The notes under the pieces: generated by a model
Databases searched by the model: none
The model's input: the letters and a program-made list of their open reading frames with translations, nothing else
Told to the model about the DNA's origin: nothing
Assembly (NCBI GenBank): GCA_902797035.1
Contig: CADBRH010000037.1
Location: 1-45,818 of the forward strand
DNA length: 45,818 nt
Source of the DNA: an uncultured Bacteroidia bacterium
GTDB taxonomy: Bacteria; Bacteroidota; Bacteroidia; Bacteroidales; UBA932
Direction of reading: 5' to 3'
Program-made: the position numbers and the translations under genes
Shown here: positions 38,641 through 45,818 of the stretch, piece by piece
How the letters are laid out: each line of letters opens with the position of its first letter
Position numbering within the stretch: position 1 is the stretch's first letter

Positions 38641-40719
38641 ATGAGAAAGACATTAGCGATACTCGCCTTTCTCCTCCTGTCCTACGCGTCCTACGGTCAG
38701 GAAGGGAAAAAGGTGAAGGTCGCCTGCATCGGCGACAGCATAACCTATGGCTATGGGGCGGGAGACCGGGATAACCAGTCCTACCCCGCTCAGTTGCAGG
38801 CGCTTCTGGGAGACGGGTACGAAGTCGGCAATTTCGGGAAGAACGGGGCCACACTCCTGCGCCGCGGCCATAGGCCTTACCTTGAGCAGGAGGAATACCG
38901 CGCCGCAAAGGACTTCGCCGGGGACATCTGCGTCATCCATCTCGGGGTTAACGACACAGACCCGCGAGACTGGCCGAACTACCGCGACGATTTCGTTGGG
39001 GACTACCTTGCCCTTATCGACTCCTGCAAGGCGTCCAACCCTGACGCGAGGGTGATCATAGCCCTGCTGAGCCCGCTGGCGGACCGCCATCACCGTTTCA
39101 TGTCCGGCACGAAACAGTGGCACGCGGATATCCAGGAGGCGATAAAGGTCGTCGCCGAGACCTCAGGCTGCGAGCTGATAGACTTCCACTCGCCGCTTTA
39201 TCCCTATCCCTGGCATATCCCCGACGCGATCCATCCGGACGTGTGGGGTTACGGGGTGTTGGCGAAGACAGTGTATTCCCGGATAACGGGGGATTATGGA
39301 GGGCTTTCGGTCTCCCCGCTTTACTCTGACAATATGGTCCTGCAGCGCCGCCGGCCGGTAGAGATAAGCGGCACGGCGGACGTTGGGGAGAAGGTCTCTG
39401 TCAGGCTAGGTAAAAAGACCCTCAAAACTGTGACCGGGCTGGACGGGAAGTGGAGAGTGGAGTTCCCTCCGATGGAAGCCGCCACCGGGCTGGAACTCTC
39501 GATCGCCACAAAAGAGAAGACTTTTGAATATTCTGGCGTGGCCGTCGGCGAGGTCTGGCTCTGCTCCGGCCAGTCGAACATGCGTTACGCCCTCGGCTCG
39601 GCGAAGGGAGGCAGGGAGGCCGCTGAAGCCTCCTCGGATCCCGACTTGCGCTTTTTCGACCAATGGCCTTATTGGGAGACTTACGATGTCGCTTGGCCTG
39701 AGTCGGCGGTTGACTCGGTCAAGAACCTGATTTACTTGCGGCCCGCCACCTGGAAGACCGCGTCACCCAAGACATCATCCGGGATGTCCGCCGTTGGATA
39801 CTGGTTCGCCAAGGAACTAAGGGATAGCCTTAAGGTCCCGGTCGGGATCATCTGCGACGCGGTGGGCGGGGCCACAGCCGAGTCCTGGATTGACAGGAAC
39901 ACCCTTGAGACCAGATTTCCGGTCATCCTCCGGGACTGGATAAACAATGATTTCATTCAGGAATGGGCCCGGGAGCGGGCGGCGAGGAATGTCTCCTACA
40001 AGAAAGGGGACAAGTTCGCACGCCACCCCTACGAGCCTTGCTATCTTTTTGAATCAGCGATACTTCCGCTTGGACATCCGACGCTTGCCGGTGTCATTTG
40101 GTACCAGGGCGAGTCCAACGCCCACAACTTCGAGGCCCACGAGCTGCTGTTCCCCCTGCTTGTGGACAGTTGGAGGGAGTGGTTCGGCGATCCCGCCCTC
40201 CCGTTCTTTTATGTTCAGCTTTCAAGTCTGAACCGGCCTTCTTGGCCTTGGTTCAGGGACAGCCAGAGAAGGCTTTTGGAGAGCAGGCCAAATCTCGGGA
40301 TGGCCGTCTCCAGCGATCTCGGGGACCCGTCTGACGTGCATTACAAGGACAAGAGACCGGTCGGGGAAAGACTCGCCAGGCTGGCTCTCAACGGGGTGTA
40401 CGGTTCCTCCGTCACGCCATCCGGTCCTCTGTTCAAGTCGGCGACCGTCTCAGGAAAGGAAGTGATCGTGGAGTTTGAATATTCCGACGGCCTCAAGGCG
40501 GCCTACGGGTCGGAAGTTATTGGCTTCGAGATCGCCGGGAAGGATATGCTGTTCCAAAAAGCGACCTGCCGCCTTGAGGGCGACAGGGCCGCGCTTTCAG
40601 CGCCCGGGGTGGCGAGTCCCGTCTATGTCCGTTACGCTTGGGAACCGTACACCCGCGCCAACTTGGTCAACGGCGCCGGCCTTCCCGCCTCGACATTCAG
40701 GGGAGAAGTCACTTATTAG
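38641..40719 (+). CDS. Two-domain esterase: SGNH hydrolase fused to sialate O-acetylesterase
   Basis: Exported protein of 692 residues, signal peptide MRKTLAILAFLLLSYASYGQ. An N-terminal SGNH domain covers about residues 24-220: block I IGDSITYGYG with Ser33, the IHLGVNDTD block, and block V DAIHPDVWGYG. A short beta domain (about 220-300) leads to a second SASA-type domain with CSGQSNM (Ser312) and GVIWYQGESNAH. Two separate esterase active sites would suit removal of O-acetyl groups from glycans such as sialic acid or plant polysaccharides; the substrate is inferred. It starts 12 bp after the regulator gene stop. Confidence 0.88.
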   Translation: MRKTLAILAFLLLSYASYGQEGKKVKVACIGDSITYGYGAGDRDNQSYPAQLQALLGDGYEVGNFGKNGATLLRRGHRPYLEQEEYRAAKDFAGDICVIHLGVNDTDPRDWPNYRDDFVGDYLALIDSCKASNPDARVIIALLSPLADRHHRFMSGTKQWHADIQEAIKVVAETSGCELIDFHSPLYPYPWHIPDAIHPDVWGYGVLAKTVYSRITGDYGGLSVSPLYSDNMVLQRRRPVEISGTADVGEKVSVRLGKKTLKTVTGLDGKWRVEFPPMEAATGLELSIATKEKTFEYSGVAVGEVWLCSGQSNMRYALGSAKGGREAAEASSDPDLRFFDQWPYWETYDVAWPESAVDSVKNLIYLRPATWKTASPKTSSGMSAVGYWFAKELRDSLKVPVGIICDAVGGATAESWIDRNTLETRFPVILRDWINNDFIQEWARERAARNVSYKKGDKFARHPYEPCYLFESAILPLGHPTLAGVIWYQGESNAHNFEAHELLFPLLVDSWREWFGDPALPFFYVQLSSLNRPSWPWFRDSQRRLLESRPNLGMAVSSDLGDPSDVHYKDKRPVGERLARLALNGVYGSSVTPSGPLFKSATVSGKEVIVEFEYSDGLKAAYGSEVIGFEIAGKDMLFQKATCRLEGDRAALSAPGVASPVYVRYAWEPYTRANLVNGAGLPASTFRGEVTY

Positions 40720-41236
40720 TCCCTTCCTCTTTTTTGTTGGTGAAGTGTCCGACCTCACCAAGGGCTTTGTAGCGTTTTGATTTCTCTTTTTTCAGAGTAA
40801 CCATGACCACATCGCGCCCGTCGGTGGAGTATTTCTTGATGAGCTCGTTCTCGGTCCTGTAACCATTGATGACGTCCATCCTCTCGATGTCGTAGTAATT
40901 CAAATTGTTGAATTCATATTTTGTGACGATTTTCCCGTCAACAACAAACACTTGCAGACGTGAGTCATCCATATTCCTGGGCTCTTTCTTAGAGATGACA
41001 ACGGTCTTTGTCACGTACTGTTTCGTCGTGATGATATGATTCTTGTAGGCCACACCACCTTCTTCCGTGATGTCCGTCTTATAGGTCACTATCTCTTGCC
41101 CTTCCAGTTGGGAGCCGTTGAAATCCTCCACCACCTTCCCGTCGATGATGTATCTTTGCTCCAGACGCGATTGGGCGGCGAGGGTCAGGGAACCGATCGA
41201 GAAAGCGATCAGGATTGTGAAAAGAGTCTTCTTCAT
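40709..41236 (-). CDS. Exported plug-like protein of the sigma-factor operon
   Basis: Protein of 175 residues, signal peptide MKKTLFTILIAFSIGSLTLAAQ. It has two copies of a half-repeat: IIDGKVVEDFNGSQLEGQEI and FVVDGKIVTKYEFNNLNYYDI, both of the form xxDGKxVxxFxxxxL. The second continues ERMDVINGYR and ends DGRDVVMVTLKK, which parallels the plug-domain pattern VDNTP...IQSVEVLKD...GVVLITTKG of the lipoprotein at 930-1484. There is no barrel. It follows the putative anti-sigma gene by 14 bp and the ECF sigma gene beyond it, so it is probably its sensory or output component (inference). Confidence 0.62.
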   Translation of the reverse strand: MKKTLFTILIAFSIGSLTLAAQSRLEQRYIIDGKVVEDFNGSQLEGQEIVTYKTDITEEGGVAYKNHIITTKQYVTKTVVISKKEPRNMDDSRLQVFVVDGKIVTKYEFNNLNYYDIERMDVINGYRTENELIKKYSTDGRDVVMVTLKKEKSKRYKALGEVGHFTNKKEEGTNK

Positions 41237-41250
41237 GGTATTGATATTAA

Positions 41251-41628
41251 TTAGTTGTTATATGCTGTGAATGATGTGGTTCCGGAGTTCTCGTCGTGGG
41301 AGAGCAGGAATTGTCTCTCCTCCCCGTCCTTAAGGTGAACGGTCACGAGGACCTTGGAGCCTTGAGGGATGGCGTTTACTGATTCCACTATCTCGGGGTT
41401 CATCTCGATCAGGCTCGAGATCCCCTCGTAGATGATAAGCGGGCTGAGCGGGGGATCCCCGACTTTCCTTAAGGGCAGGATCACCGCCAGCGCCACGGCG
41501 GCCGCCGCGGCGACACCAGCTGTCCAGCGGAGGATCCTCCTTAAGCGCAAGGGCCGTTCATACTCATTGACGATACGGTCGAATTCGGCGACAGCCTCGT
41601 CGGAAAGGTATTTCCCAAGATTAATCAT
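41251..41628 (-). CDS. Small membrane protein, probable anti-sigma factor
   Basis: Protein of 125 residues with a cytoplasmic basic N-terminus (VNEYERPLRLRRILRW), one transmembrane helix (about 33-52, TAGVAAAAAVALAVILPL) and a periplasmic C-terminus of about 70 residues. It lacks an obvious zinc anti-sigma motif, and I do not recognise a defined family. Its position, overlapping the ECF sigma factor by 4 bp on the same strand, is what suggests that it controls the sigma factor. The exported gene follows 14 bp later. Confidence 0.6.
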   Translation of the reverse strand: MINLGKYLSDEAVAEFDRIVNEYERPLRLRRILRWTAGVAAAAAVALAVILPLRKVGDPPLSPLIIYEGISSLIEMNPEIVESVNAIPQGSKVLVTVHLKDGEERQFLLSHDENSGTTSFTAYNN

Positions 41629-42125
41629 ATCTTCTTCAATTGTTCCCGCAACTTCTTGCGGGCGTTTGACAGTGTCACTTTTATGCTCGGTTTCGGCCTG
41701 CCGGTCTCCTTGGCGATTTCATCAAGCGTCAGATTATCTTCGGTCTTCAAGACCATCAGCTCCGCCTCGCTTTTTGTTAGTTCCCCGTAGACAGCCTTCT
41801 TGATCCGGGTGTTGTCCGCCGCCTCGACCCTGTCATCCGCTGGAGGCCCGCCGACGACGGAATCGTCTTTCAGGGAGCATGTCTCGAGCTTTCTTTTCCT
41901 GTAACGGGAGACACAGATGTTCTTCGTGATCTTGATGGCCAGGGCTTTGGCATTCTGGACGGGATAGCCCTTGTCATACAGCTCCCAAAGCGTCAGCAGG
42001 GCCTCCTGGACTATGTCCTCCGCCTCTTCCGGCCCTCCGGTGGCCTTAAGGAACCTGGACGCCAGAGCCACAAGCTCCCGCCTAATGCCGTTGGAGATAT
42101 TCCCGAACTCTTCCCGTGTCATCAT
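41625..42125 (-). CDS. ECF-type RNA polymerase sigma factor
   Basis: Sigma-70 family factor of 166 residues with region 2 (GGPEEAEDIVQEALLTLWEL, about 30-50) and region 4 (LTLDEIAKETGRPKPSIKVT, about 133-152) connected by a short linker. It lacks regions 1 and 3, as ECF factors do. The start could be either of two adjacent Met codons. It overlaps the putative anti-sigma gene by 4 bp; together with the exported plug-like protein this looks like a three-component surface-signalling operon. No TonB receptor lies next to it. Confidence 0.9.
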   Translation of the reverse strand: MMTREEFGNISNGIRRELVALASRFLKATGGPEEAEDIVQEALLTLWELYDKGYPVQNAKALAIKITKNICVSRYRKRKLETCSLKDDSVVGGPPADDRVEAADNTRIKKAVYGELTKSEAELMVLKTEDNLTLDEIAKETGRPKPSIKVTLSNARKKLREQLKKI

Positions 42126-42207
42126 TAGTGCCTCTACTGATAAGTAGCGATAATCAAGGGAAAGTTAAATTTTTTCCTTAACTTTACAAAGATTAAGGAT
42201 TTACCTC

Positions 42208-42789
42208 ATGAAAAAGGATCAAAGGTGGGTTGTGACGCGCGTGGACGGGAAGATCGCTTCCGTCAGCGCCGACTTCAGCGGGCTTCCCAAGGTGGCCGAA
42301 TATGTCAGGAGGTTGCCGGTGGACAGTGTCTCCGAGATCACCGTCGGGAAGGTCTACACGGAGGAGCTCGTGGAGCTGTCGCACACTGTCAAGTGGGAGG
42401 ACATGAGGCTCTCCGGCTCGCCTTTCCAGCTCAAGGTCTGGAACAGGCTTTACCTTCTGACCCATCATGAGGACGGCACTCCGATTATGCCTGAGGAGGG
42501 GATTAAACTTTTGAGCTACAGCCAGTTGGCTGACCTTTGCGAGAACCCGAGAGGAGTCCGTGCCGTGGCCCACGCCGTGGCCTGCAATCCCGTGGCTTAC
42601 ATCATACCCTGCCACCTCATCGTCCCCAAGGAAGCCATAGACAAGATTCTCGCCATCCGGGCGGTCGCCGAAGGCACGATATTCAAAGGCACCGACCTCT
42701 ACCTTTTGGATTCGATAGAGGTCGGTGAGTATGAATATGGCTCAGAACTGAAGCGGCGCCTCATCGAGCGCCAGCTCTACAGCAGATAG
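42208..42789 (+). CDS. Methylated-DNA-protein cysteine methyltransferase family protein (Ogt/MGMT-like)
   Basis: Protein of 193 residues with an MGMT-like C-terminal domain: SPFQLKVWNRLYLL, the helix-turn-helix-like ISYSQLA-type stretch (LLSYSQLADLCENPRGVRAV), and the active-site segment CNPVAYIIPCHLIVP with Cys135. The canonical motif is PCHRV; here PCHLI. The extra C-terminal region (about 150-193) is typical of some relatives. It would remove alkyl groups from O6-alkylguanine if active. The start ATG at 42208 fits. A repeat-filled gap follows its stop. Confidence 0.85.
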   Translation: MKKDQRWVVTRVDGKIASVSADFSGLPKVAEYVRRLPVDSVSEITVGKVYTEELVELSHTVKWEDMRLSGSPFQLKVWNRLYLLTHHEDGTPIMPEEGIKLLSYSQLADLCENPRGVRAVAHAVACNPVAYIIPCHLIVPKEAIDKILAIRAVAEGTIFKGTDLYLLDSIEVGEYEYGSELKRRLIERQLYSR

Positions 42790-42834
42790 ATCCTTCGCTT
42801 AGCCGTCAGATCCTTCGCTTCGCTCAGGATGACA
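42790..42834 (-). repeat. Dispersed repeat between convergent ogt-like and S9 genes
   Basis: The 49-bp gap between the convergent stops is almost filled by two ATCCTTCGCTT units; the second continues into CGCTCAGGATGACA. It is the inverse complement of the family at 33686-33750 (TGTCATCCTGAGCGAAGCGA plus AGGATCT). The ATCCT...AGGAT arms can fold, so it might act as a bidirectional transcription barrier; no poly-T tract is present. Confidence 0.8.
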
Positions 42835-42838
42835 GGGA

Positions 42839-45346
42839 TCAATCATTGTTCAATTGGACTATGTCCACTTTTGAGCGCTGCGAGTCGCCGATGAGCCACT
42901 CCGAGTAGTAGTCCGCCATTCTCCAGAAGAAATACTCGTTCATGTCGCCGAAACCGTGCCTCTGGCCGGGCAGGAGCAGCATGTCGAAGCGCTTGTTGGC
43001 TTTGATGAGGGCGTTCACGACACGGATGGTGTTGGCCGGGTGGACGTTGTTGTCGACGTCGCCGTGGACCAGCATCAGATGCCCCTTGAGGTTCTTGGCT
43101 AGCTCCTGGTTGGTGTCGATGTGATACACGAAAGTGGTGTCGCCCTTGTCGATCCTCTCGAGGATGCCGTGGTGCTGCTCGCTCCACCAGCGGTTATAGA
43201 TGCTGTTGTCGTGGTTGCCGGCGCATGAGACCGCCACCTTGAAGAAGTCGGGATATTTCAGGATGGCCGCCGTGCTCATGAAGCCGCCACCGGAATGACC
43301 ATGTATTCCTACTCTCTCCAGATCAACGAAGGGGAAACGGGCCCCGATCTGCTGGATGGCGTATTTCTGGTCCTCCAGGCCATAGTCGCGGAGGTTGCCG
43401 TAGCCGTAGTTATGGTACCACTTGGAACGGTTGGGATGGCCGCCGCGATTGCCCACGGTGATGACGATCATACCCAACTGGGCCAGCCTGTCGATCCTGG
43501 TGAAGTTCTTGCTCCACGAGATGTTGTTTGCCTCGACCTGCGGGCCCGGATAGACATAGTCGCAGATCGGATAGACCTTCGTGGAGTCGAAGTCGTAAGG
43601 CTTGTAGATGGCCCCGTAGAGGTCGGTGACCCCGTCCGCCGCCTTGACCTTGAAACGCTCGGGGAACTTGTAGCCCGCGTCGAGAAGGAGGCTAAGGTCG
43701 GCCGTCTCCAGGTCGAGGATCCTCTTCCCGGAGGCGCCGAACAGGGCCACGGCGGGGGTGAAATCGACTCTTGAATAGTTGGCCACGAAGAAGTTGGCGT
43801 CGTCGCTGGCCGTGGAGAGGACGTCCATGTCAGGCATGTCCAGCCTCTGGAGGTTCCCGCCGGTCAGCGGCACCCTGAAGGTGTGCATCTGATAGGGGTT
43901 CTCGTCCTTCTCCACACCGCATGCGCTGAGCAGGACATAGCCCTCTTTCTCGTTGACTCCGAGGACGTTGTCCACATGGAAGGCGCCGTCAGTGATCTTC
44001 CGTACGAGGGTACCGTCGCTGTTGTAGAGGTAGAGGTTGGCCCAGCCGTTGCGCTCCGACCACCAGATGAGCTGTTTCCCGCCTTTCAGGAGGAAGGGTG
44101 TCCTGGTCTCGATGTAGGTGTTCGAGCGCTCGGGGATGATGACCCTAGCGGAGTCGGAGTCCACCCCAACCCAGCAGAGGTCTATTCTCTTGATGTCCCT
44201 GCTCTGCCGCAGGAGGTAGAAGCCGCTGTCATCGCCGAGCCATTTGCTTGCCATGAATTCGCCGTAACTGTCCTTGGCCAGTCTCCTTCCCCGGACAATG
44301 TTGAAATCCTGGTCCTTGAAGGCGTCCACCTTGATGTTCCTGGACTCGAAAGCGGGCCCTTTGGTGTCGTCCTTGACCCGGGTGAATATGTAGAGATATC
44401 CCTTCGGCCCCGGTTCTCCGGGCATCTGGTACTTGTAGGTCTCAAGCTTGGGGCGCTTTCCGCTCACGGAGTTGATCACCCAGAGGTCCTCGAGCCTGCG
44501 GGTGTCCCATTTCGTGGTGGCGAACCGCTTGGAGTCTGGCGACCACATCAGCTCGCCGGGGTTGGAGCGCCTCGTGGTGTCGGTCTCGGTGTCGCCGGAA
44601 TAGTTGCCGTAGCCGAACCCGAACTGCTTGATCCCGTCGGTTGTCAGCCTGCGCTCGACGATGGTGCTGTCCTTGGGATCCTTGGCGGCCTTCCGGAGGT
44701 TGGTGGAGTCCATGACCCAGAGGTTGGAGTTCTTGGCGTAAACCCCGATTGTCCCGTCGGGGGAGACCGAGGCCCAGGCCGGATATTTCTTCACCTCTTT
44801 CTCCTTCTCCTCGGTCACGTCCTTGAGGGTACGGGTGGCGATATCATATTCGAAATGGAAGACTTTCTTCTCTGACGGTCTGGCGGCTCCCCCGGGCCCT
44901 CCGGGTCCGCCGGCCCTTGCGCCCCTGGCGGCCTTGGTCGTGTCGGGTTTCGCCGGCTTGTCCTGGGTGCTCCGGATGTCGAAGGTGAAGACCTTGTCGT
45001 CCTTCAGCTTAAGCCCCGTGATGGGAATATGCTGGGCATCGAAGGGATCTTTCACTATCTCAGTGAGTTCCATCGCGAGCCTTTCCATATCGAAGACCTC
45101 GGTCTTGGTGCCCTTGACGGGATCGACGATGTAGTAACTGGTGCCTTGGGGCGACTGCCAGTCGTACCAGAAGCGGTCGCCCTCCTTGAACCAGCGGGGC
45201 TGCACCCTTGTGGAGAACACCATCTGGTTCACCTTCTTAGCGGAGAACCTTTCAGCGAGGGCGTAGTTGGCCTTGCTGACCTTTTCCTGCCCGGCGGCCG
45301 CCAGGTAGACAAGCGCGGCCGCGAGGATCATAATAAATCGTTTCAT
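42839..45346 (-). CDS. S9 family (prolyl oligopeptidase/DPP IV-like) peptidase
   Basis: Exported protein of 835 residues, signal peptide MKRFIMILAAALVYLAAAG. The N-terminal beta-propeller extends to about residue 570. The alpha/beta-hydrolase domain follows: YPICDYVYPGPQVE, catalytic Ser685 in GIHGHSGGGFMST (GHSGG rather than the GWSYGG of DPP IV), the Asp in VHGDVDNNVHP (near 765), and His in LLPGQRHGFGD (near 797). A Gly/Ala/Pro-rich insert sits at about residues 137-156. It cleaves peptides, probably in the periplasm. It ends against the repeat at 42790-42834. Confidence 0.92.
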   Translation of the reverse strand: MKRFIMILAAALVYLAAAGQEKVSKANYALAERFSAKKVNQMVFSTRVQPRWFKEGDRFWYDWQSPQGTSYYIVDPVKGTKTEVFDMERLAMELTEIVKDPFDAQHIPITGLKLKDDKVFTFDIRSTQDKPAKPDTTKAARGARAGGPGGPGGAARPSEKKVFHFEYDIATRTLKDVTEEKEKEVKKYPAWASVSPDGTIGVYAKNSNLWVMDSTNLRKAAKDPKDSTIVERRLTTDGIKQFGFGYGNYSGDTETDTTRRSNPGELMWSPDSKRFATTKWDTRRLEDLWVINSVSGKRPKLETYKYQMPGEPGPKGYLYIFTRVKDDTKGPAFESRNIKVDAFKDQDFNIVRGRRLAKDSYGEFMASKWLGDDSGFYLLRQSRDIKRIDLCWVGVDSDSARVIIPERSNTYIETRTPFLLKGGKQLIWWSERNGWANLYLYNSDGTLVRKITDGAFHVDNVLGVNEKEGYVLLSACGVEKDENPYQMHTFRVPLTGGNLQRLDMPDMDVLSTASDDANFFVANYSRVDFTPAVALFGASGKRILDLETADLSLLLDAGYKFPERFKVKAADGVTDLYGAIYKPYDFDSTKVYPICDYVYPGPQVEANNISWSKNFTRIDRLAQLGMIVITVGNRGGHPNRSKWYHNYGYGNLRDYGLEDQKYAIQQIGARFPFVDLERVGIHGHSGGGFMSTAAILKYPDFFKVAVSCAGNHDNSIYNRWWSEQHHGILERIDKGDTTFVYHIDTNQELAKNLKGHLMLVHGDVDNNVHPANTIRVVNALIKANKRFDMLLLPGQRHGFGDMNEYFFWRMADYYSEWLIGDSQRSKVDIVQLNND

Positions 45347-45385
45347 GACAGTAACGGGAAGTTATGATTCTGATTCTTTCATATT

Positions 45386-45414
45386 CAAAGATAATGAAAA
45401 TCCGATAATTGCAA
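45386..45414 (-). promoter_or_regulatory. Promoter of the S9 peptidase (TTG-N18-TATCTTTG)
   Basis: Minus-strand TTG (45414-45412), 18 bp, then TATCTTTG (45393-45386), a complete Bacteroidetes promoter. Predicted leader about 33 nt before the ATG at 45346. Confidence 0.65.
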
Positions 45415-45446
45415 GTCCTTTGGGGCCTATCAAAACGGCGCAAAAC

Positions 45447-45478
45447 TTTGGTGAATTGAAGATTATTCTGTAAATTTG
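45447..45478 (+). promoter_or_regulatory. Promoter of rpsL (TTTG-N20-TAAATTTG)
   Basis: TTTG (45447-45450), 20 bp, then TAAATTTG (45471-45478): perfect -33/-7 pair. Predicted start site about 45483, at the first bases of the palindrome CCCCAAATTATTTGGGG, and a leader of about 47 nt before rpsL. Confidence 0.72.
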
Positions 45479-45481
45479 CAG

Positions 45482-45498
45482 CCCCAAATTATTTGGGG
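45482..45498. promoter_or_regulatory. Palindrome CCCCAAATTATTTGGGG at the rpsL start site
   Basis: A perfect 8+1+8 bp inverted repeat lies just downstream of the rpsL -7 box, at or near the predicted start site. It could fold as a 6-bp hairpin with a 5-nt loop at the 5' end of the mRNA, or serve as a protein-binding site. The sequence does not decide between them. Confidence 0.6.
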
Positions 45499-45529
45499 AA
45501 AAACATAAATAATAGATTTACAATCATTT

Positions 45530-45818
45530 ATGCCAACAATTCAACAGTTAGTTCGCAAAGGACGCGAGAGCGTTGCCGCTCAAAGCAAGTCTCGCGCGCT
45601 GGACGCTTGCCCTCAGAAGAGGGGCGTGTGTCTTCGTGTTTACACGACGACTCCCAAGAAGCCTAACTCAGCGATGAGGAAGGTCGCCAGGGTACGCCTC
45701 ACCAATTCCAAAGAGGTCAATGCCTACATCCCGGGCGAAGGTCACAACCTCCAGGAGCACAGCATCGTGCTGGTCCGCGGCGGTCGTGTCAAGGATCTTC
45801 CCGGTGTGCGTTACCACA
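45530..45818 (+). CDS. rpsL: 30S ribosomal protein S12 (partial, 5' end)
   Basis: First 96 residues of S12, beginning [15 protein letters not shown]; the gene runs off the right edge. The decoding-centre loop [19 protein letters not shown] is standard, with both lysines unchanged, and the second loop [16 protein letters not shown] is also standard, so nothing suggests a streptomycin-resistance substitution. Located after its own consensus promoter. In most bacteria rpsL begins the str operon (rpsL-rpsG-fusA), which would lie beyond the window. Confidence 0.98.
   Translation, partial: MPTIQQLVRKGRESVAAQSKSRALDACPQKRGVCLRVYTTTPKKPNSAMRKVARVRLTNSKEVNAYIPGEGHNLQEHSIVLVRGGRVKDLPGVRYH

Noticed and set aside
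39598-39630. GGREAAEAS in the two-domain esterase as a copy of the GPRSGREAAE repeat
   Set aside because: The DNA lacks the core hairpin and arms; the residues fit an ordinary esterase helix.
44879-44938. Gly/Ala/Pro-rich insert in the S9 peptidase as another palindromic element
   Set aside because: No inverted arms or shared core; it looks like a simple low-complexity linker.

Overview
The window looks like chromosomal DNA from a GC-rich member of the Bacteroidales. The evidence is the recurring Bacteroidetes promoter element TAnnTTTG (several copies with an upstream TTG/TTTG about 18-21 bp away), the lack of clear Shine-Dalgarno sites, many lipoproteins and secreted proteins, barrel-less TonB-plug-like proteins, Bacteroidetes-type DUF3109 and U32 proteins, and a TPR-membrane-helix regulator. 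I cannot name the genus. No rRNA, tRNA, transposase, phage gene or CRISPR array was seen.

Layout. 1-3.1 kb (minus strand): the end of a CDP-alcohol phosphatidyltransferase, a TIGR04076 protein, a plug-domain lipoprotein, and two unknown envelope proteins. 3.2-3.5 kb: a decayed aldo/keto reductase. 3.5-14.5 kb (minus): the cell-shape operon mreB-mreC-mreD-mrdA-rodA, followed with a tiny gap by a GH51 arabinofuranosidase, a secreted jelly-roll-like protein, a membrane acyltransferase, an AlkZ/YcaQ-like protein and a voltage-gated-type potassium channel. 14.5-22.5 kb: ispD, an Lrp/AsnC regulator, topA, then a tight plus-strand run of PBP1A, ddl and prmC ending in a clear terminator. 22.5-31.4 kb: a lipoprotein, a DUF4160/DUF2442-HTH pair, a U32 peptidase, a TPR protein, an M16-like protein lacking the zinc motif, DUF3109, DUF2007 and a membrane protein. 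31.5-36 kb: a coiled-coil membrane protein, hemW, a serine beta-lactamase-type hydrolase and an EEP-type phosphodiesterase. 36-40.7 kb: a divergent ThiL-like protein, a TPR/transmembrane/helix-turn-helix regulator and a two-domain esterase. 40.7-45.8 kb: an ECF sigma factor operon, an Ogt-like protein, an S9 peptidase and the start of rpsL.

The most unusual feature is a set of palindromic elements inserted in frame inside protein-coding genes (U32 peptidase, hemW, the beta-lactamase-type hydrolase). Copies share a core, but the terminal inverted arms differ from copy to copy while remaining self-complementary. In the U32 gene the same 83-bp element sits twice in opposite orientations, so the two copies encode unrelated peptides. 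The insertions fall where the host protein appears to have loops and lengthen HemW by roughly 90 residues. They recall the Rickettsia palindromic elements. Other repeats sit between genes and at the hemW 3' end.

Functionally the window is rich in peptidoglycan and envelope functions: elongasome scaffold and synthase, bifunctional PBP1A, D-Ala-D-Ala ligase. It also holds isoprenoid supply (ispD), DNA topology and repair, and surface sensing (sigma/putative anti-sigma/plug-like protein). Functional calls rest on motif recognition by eye; no database search was possible.
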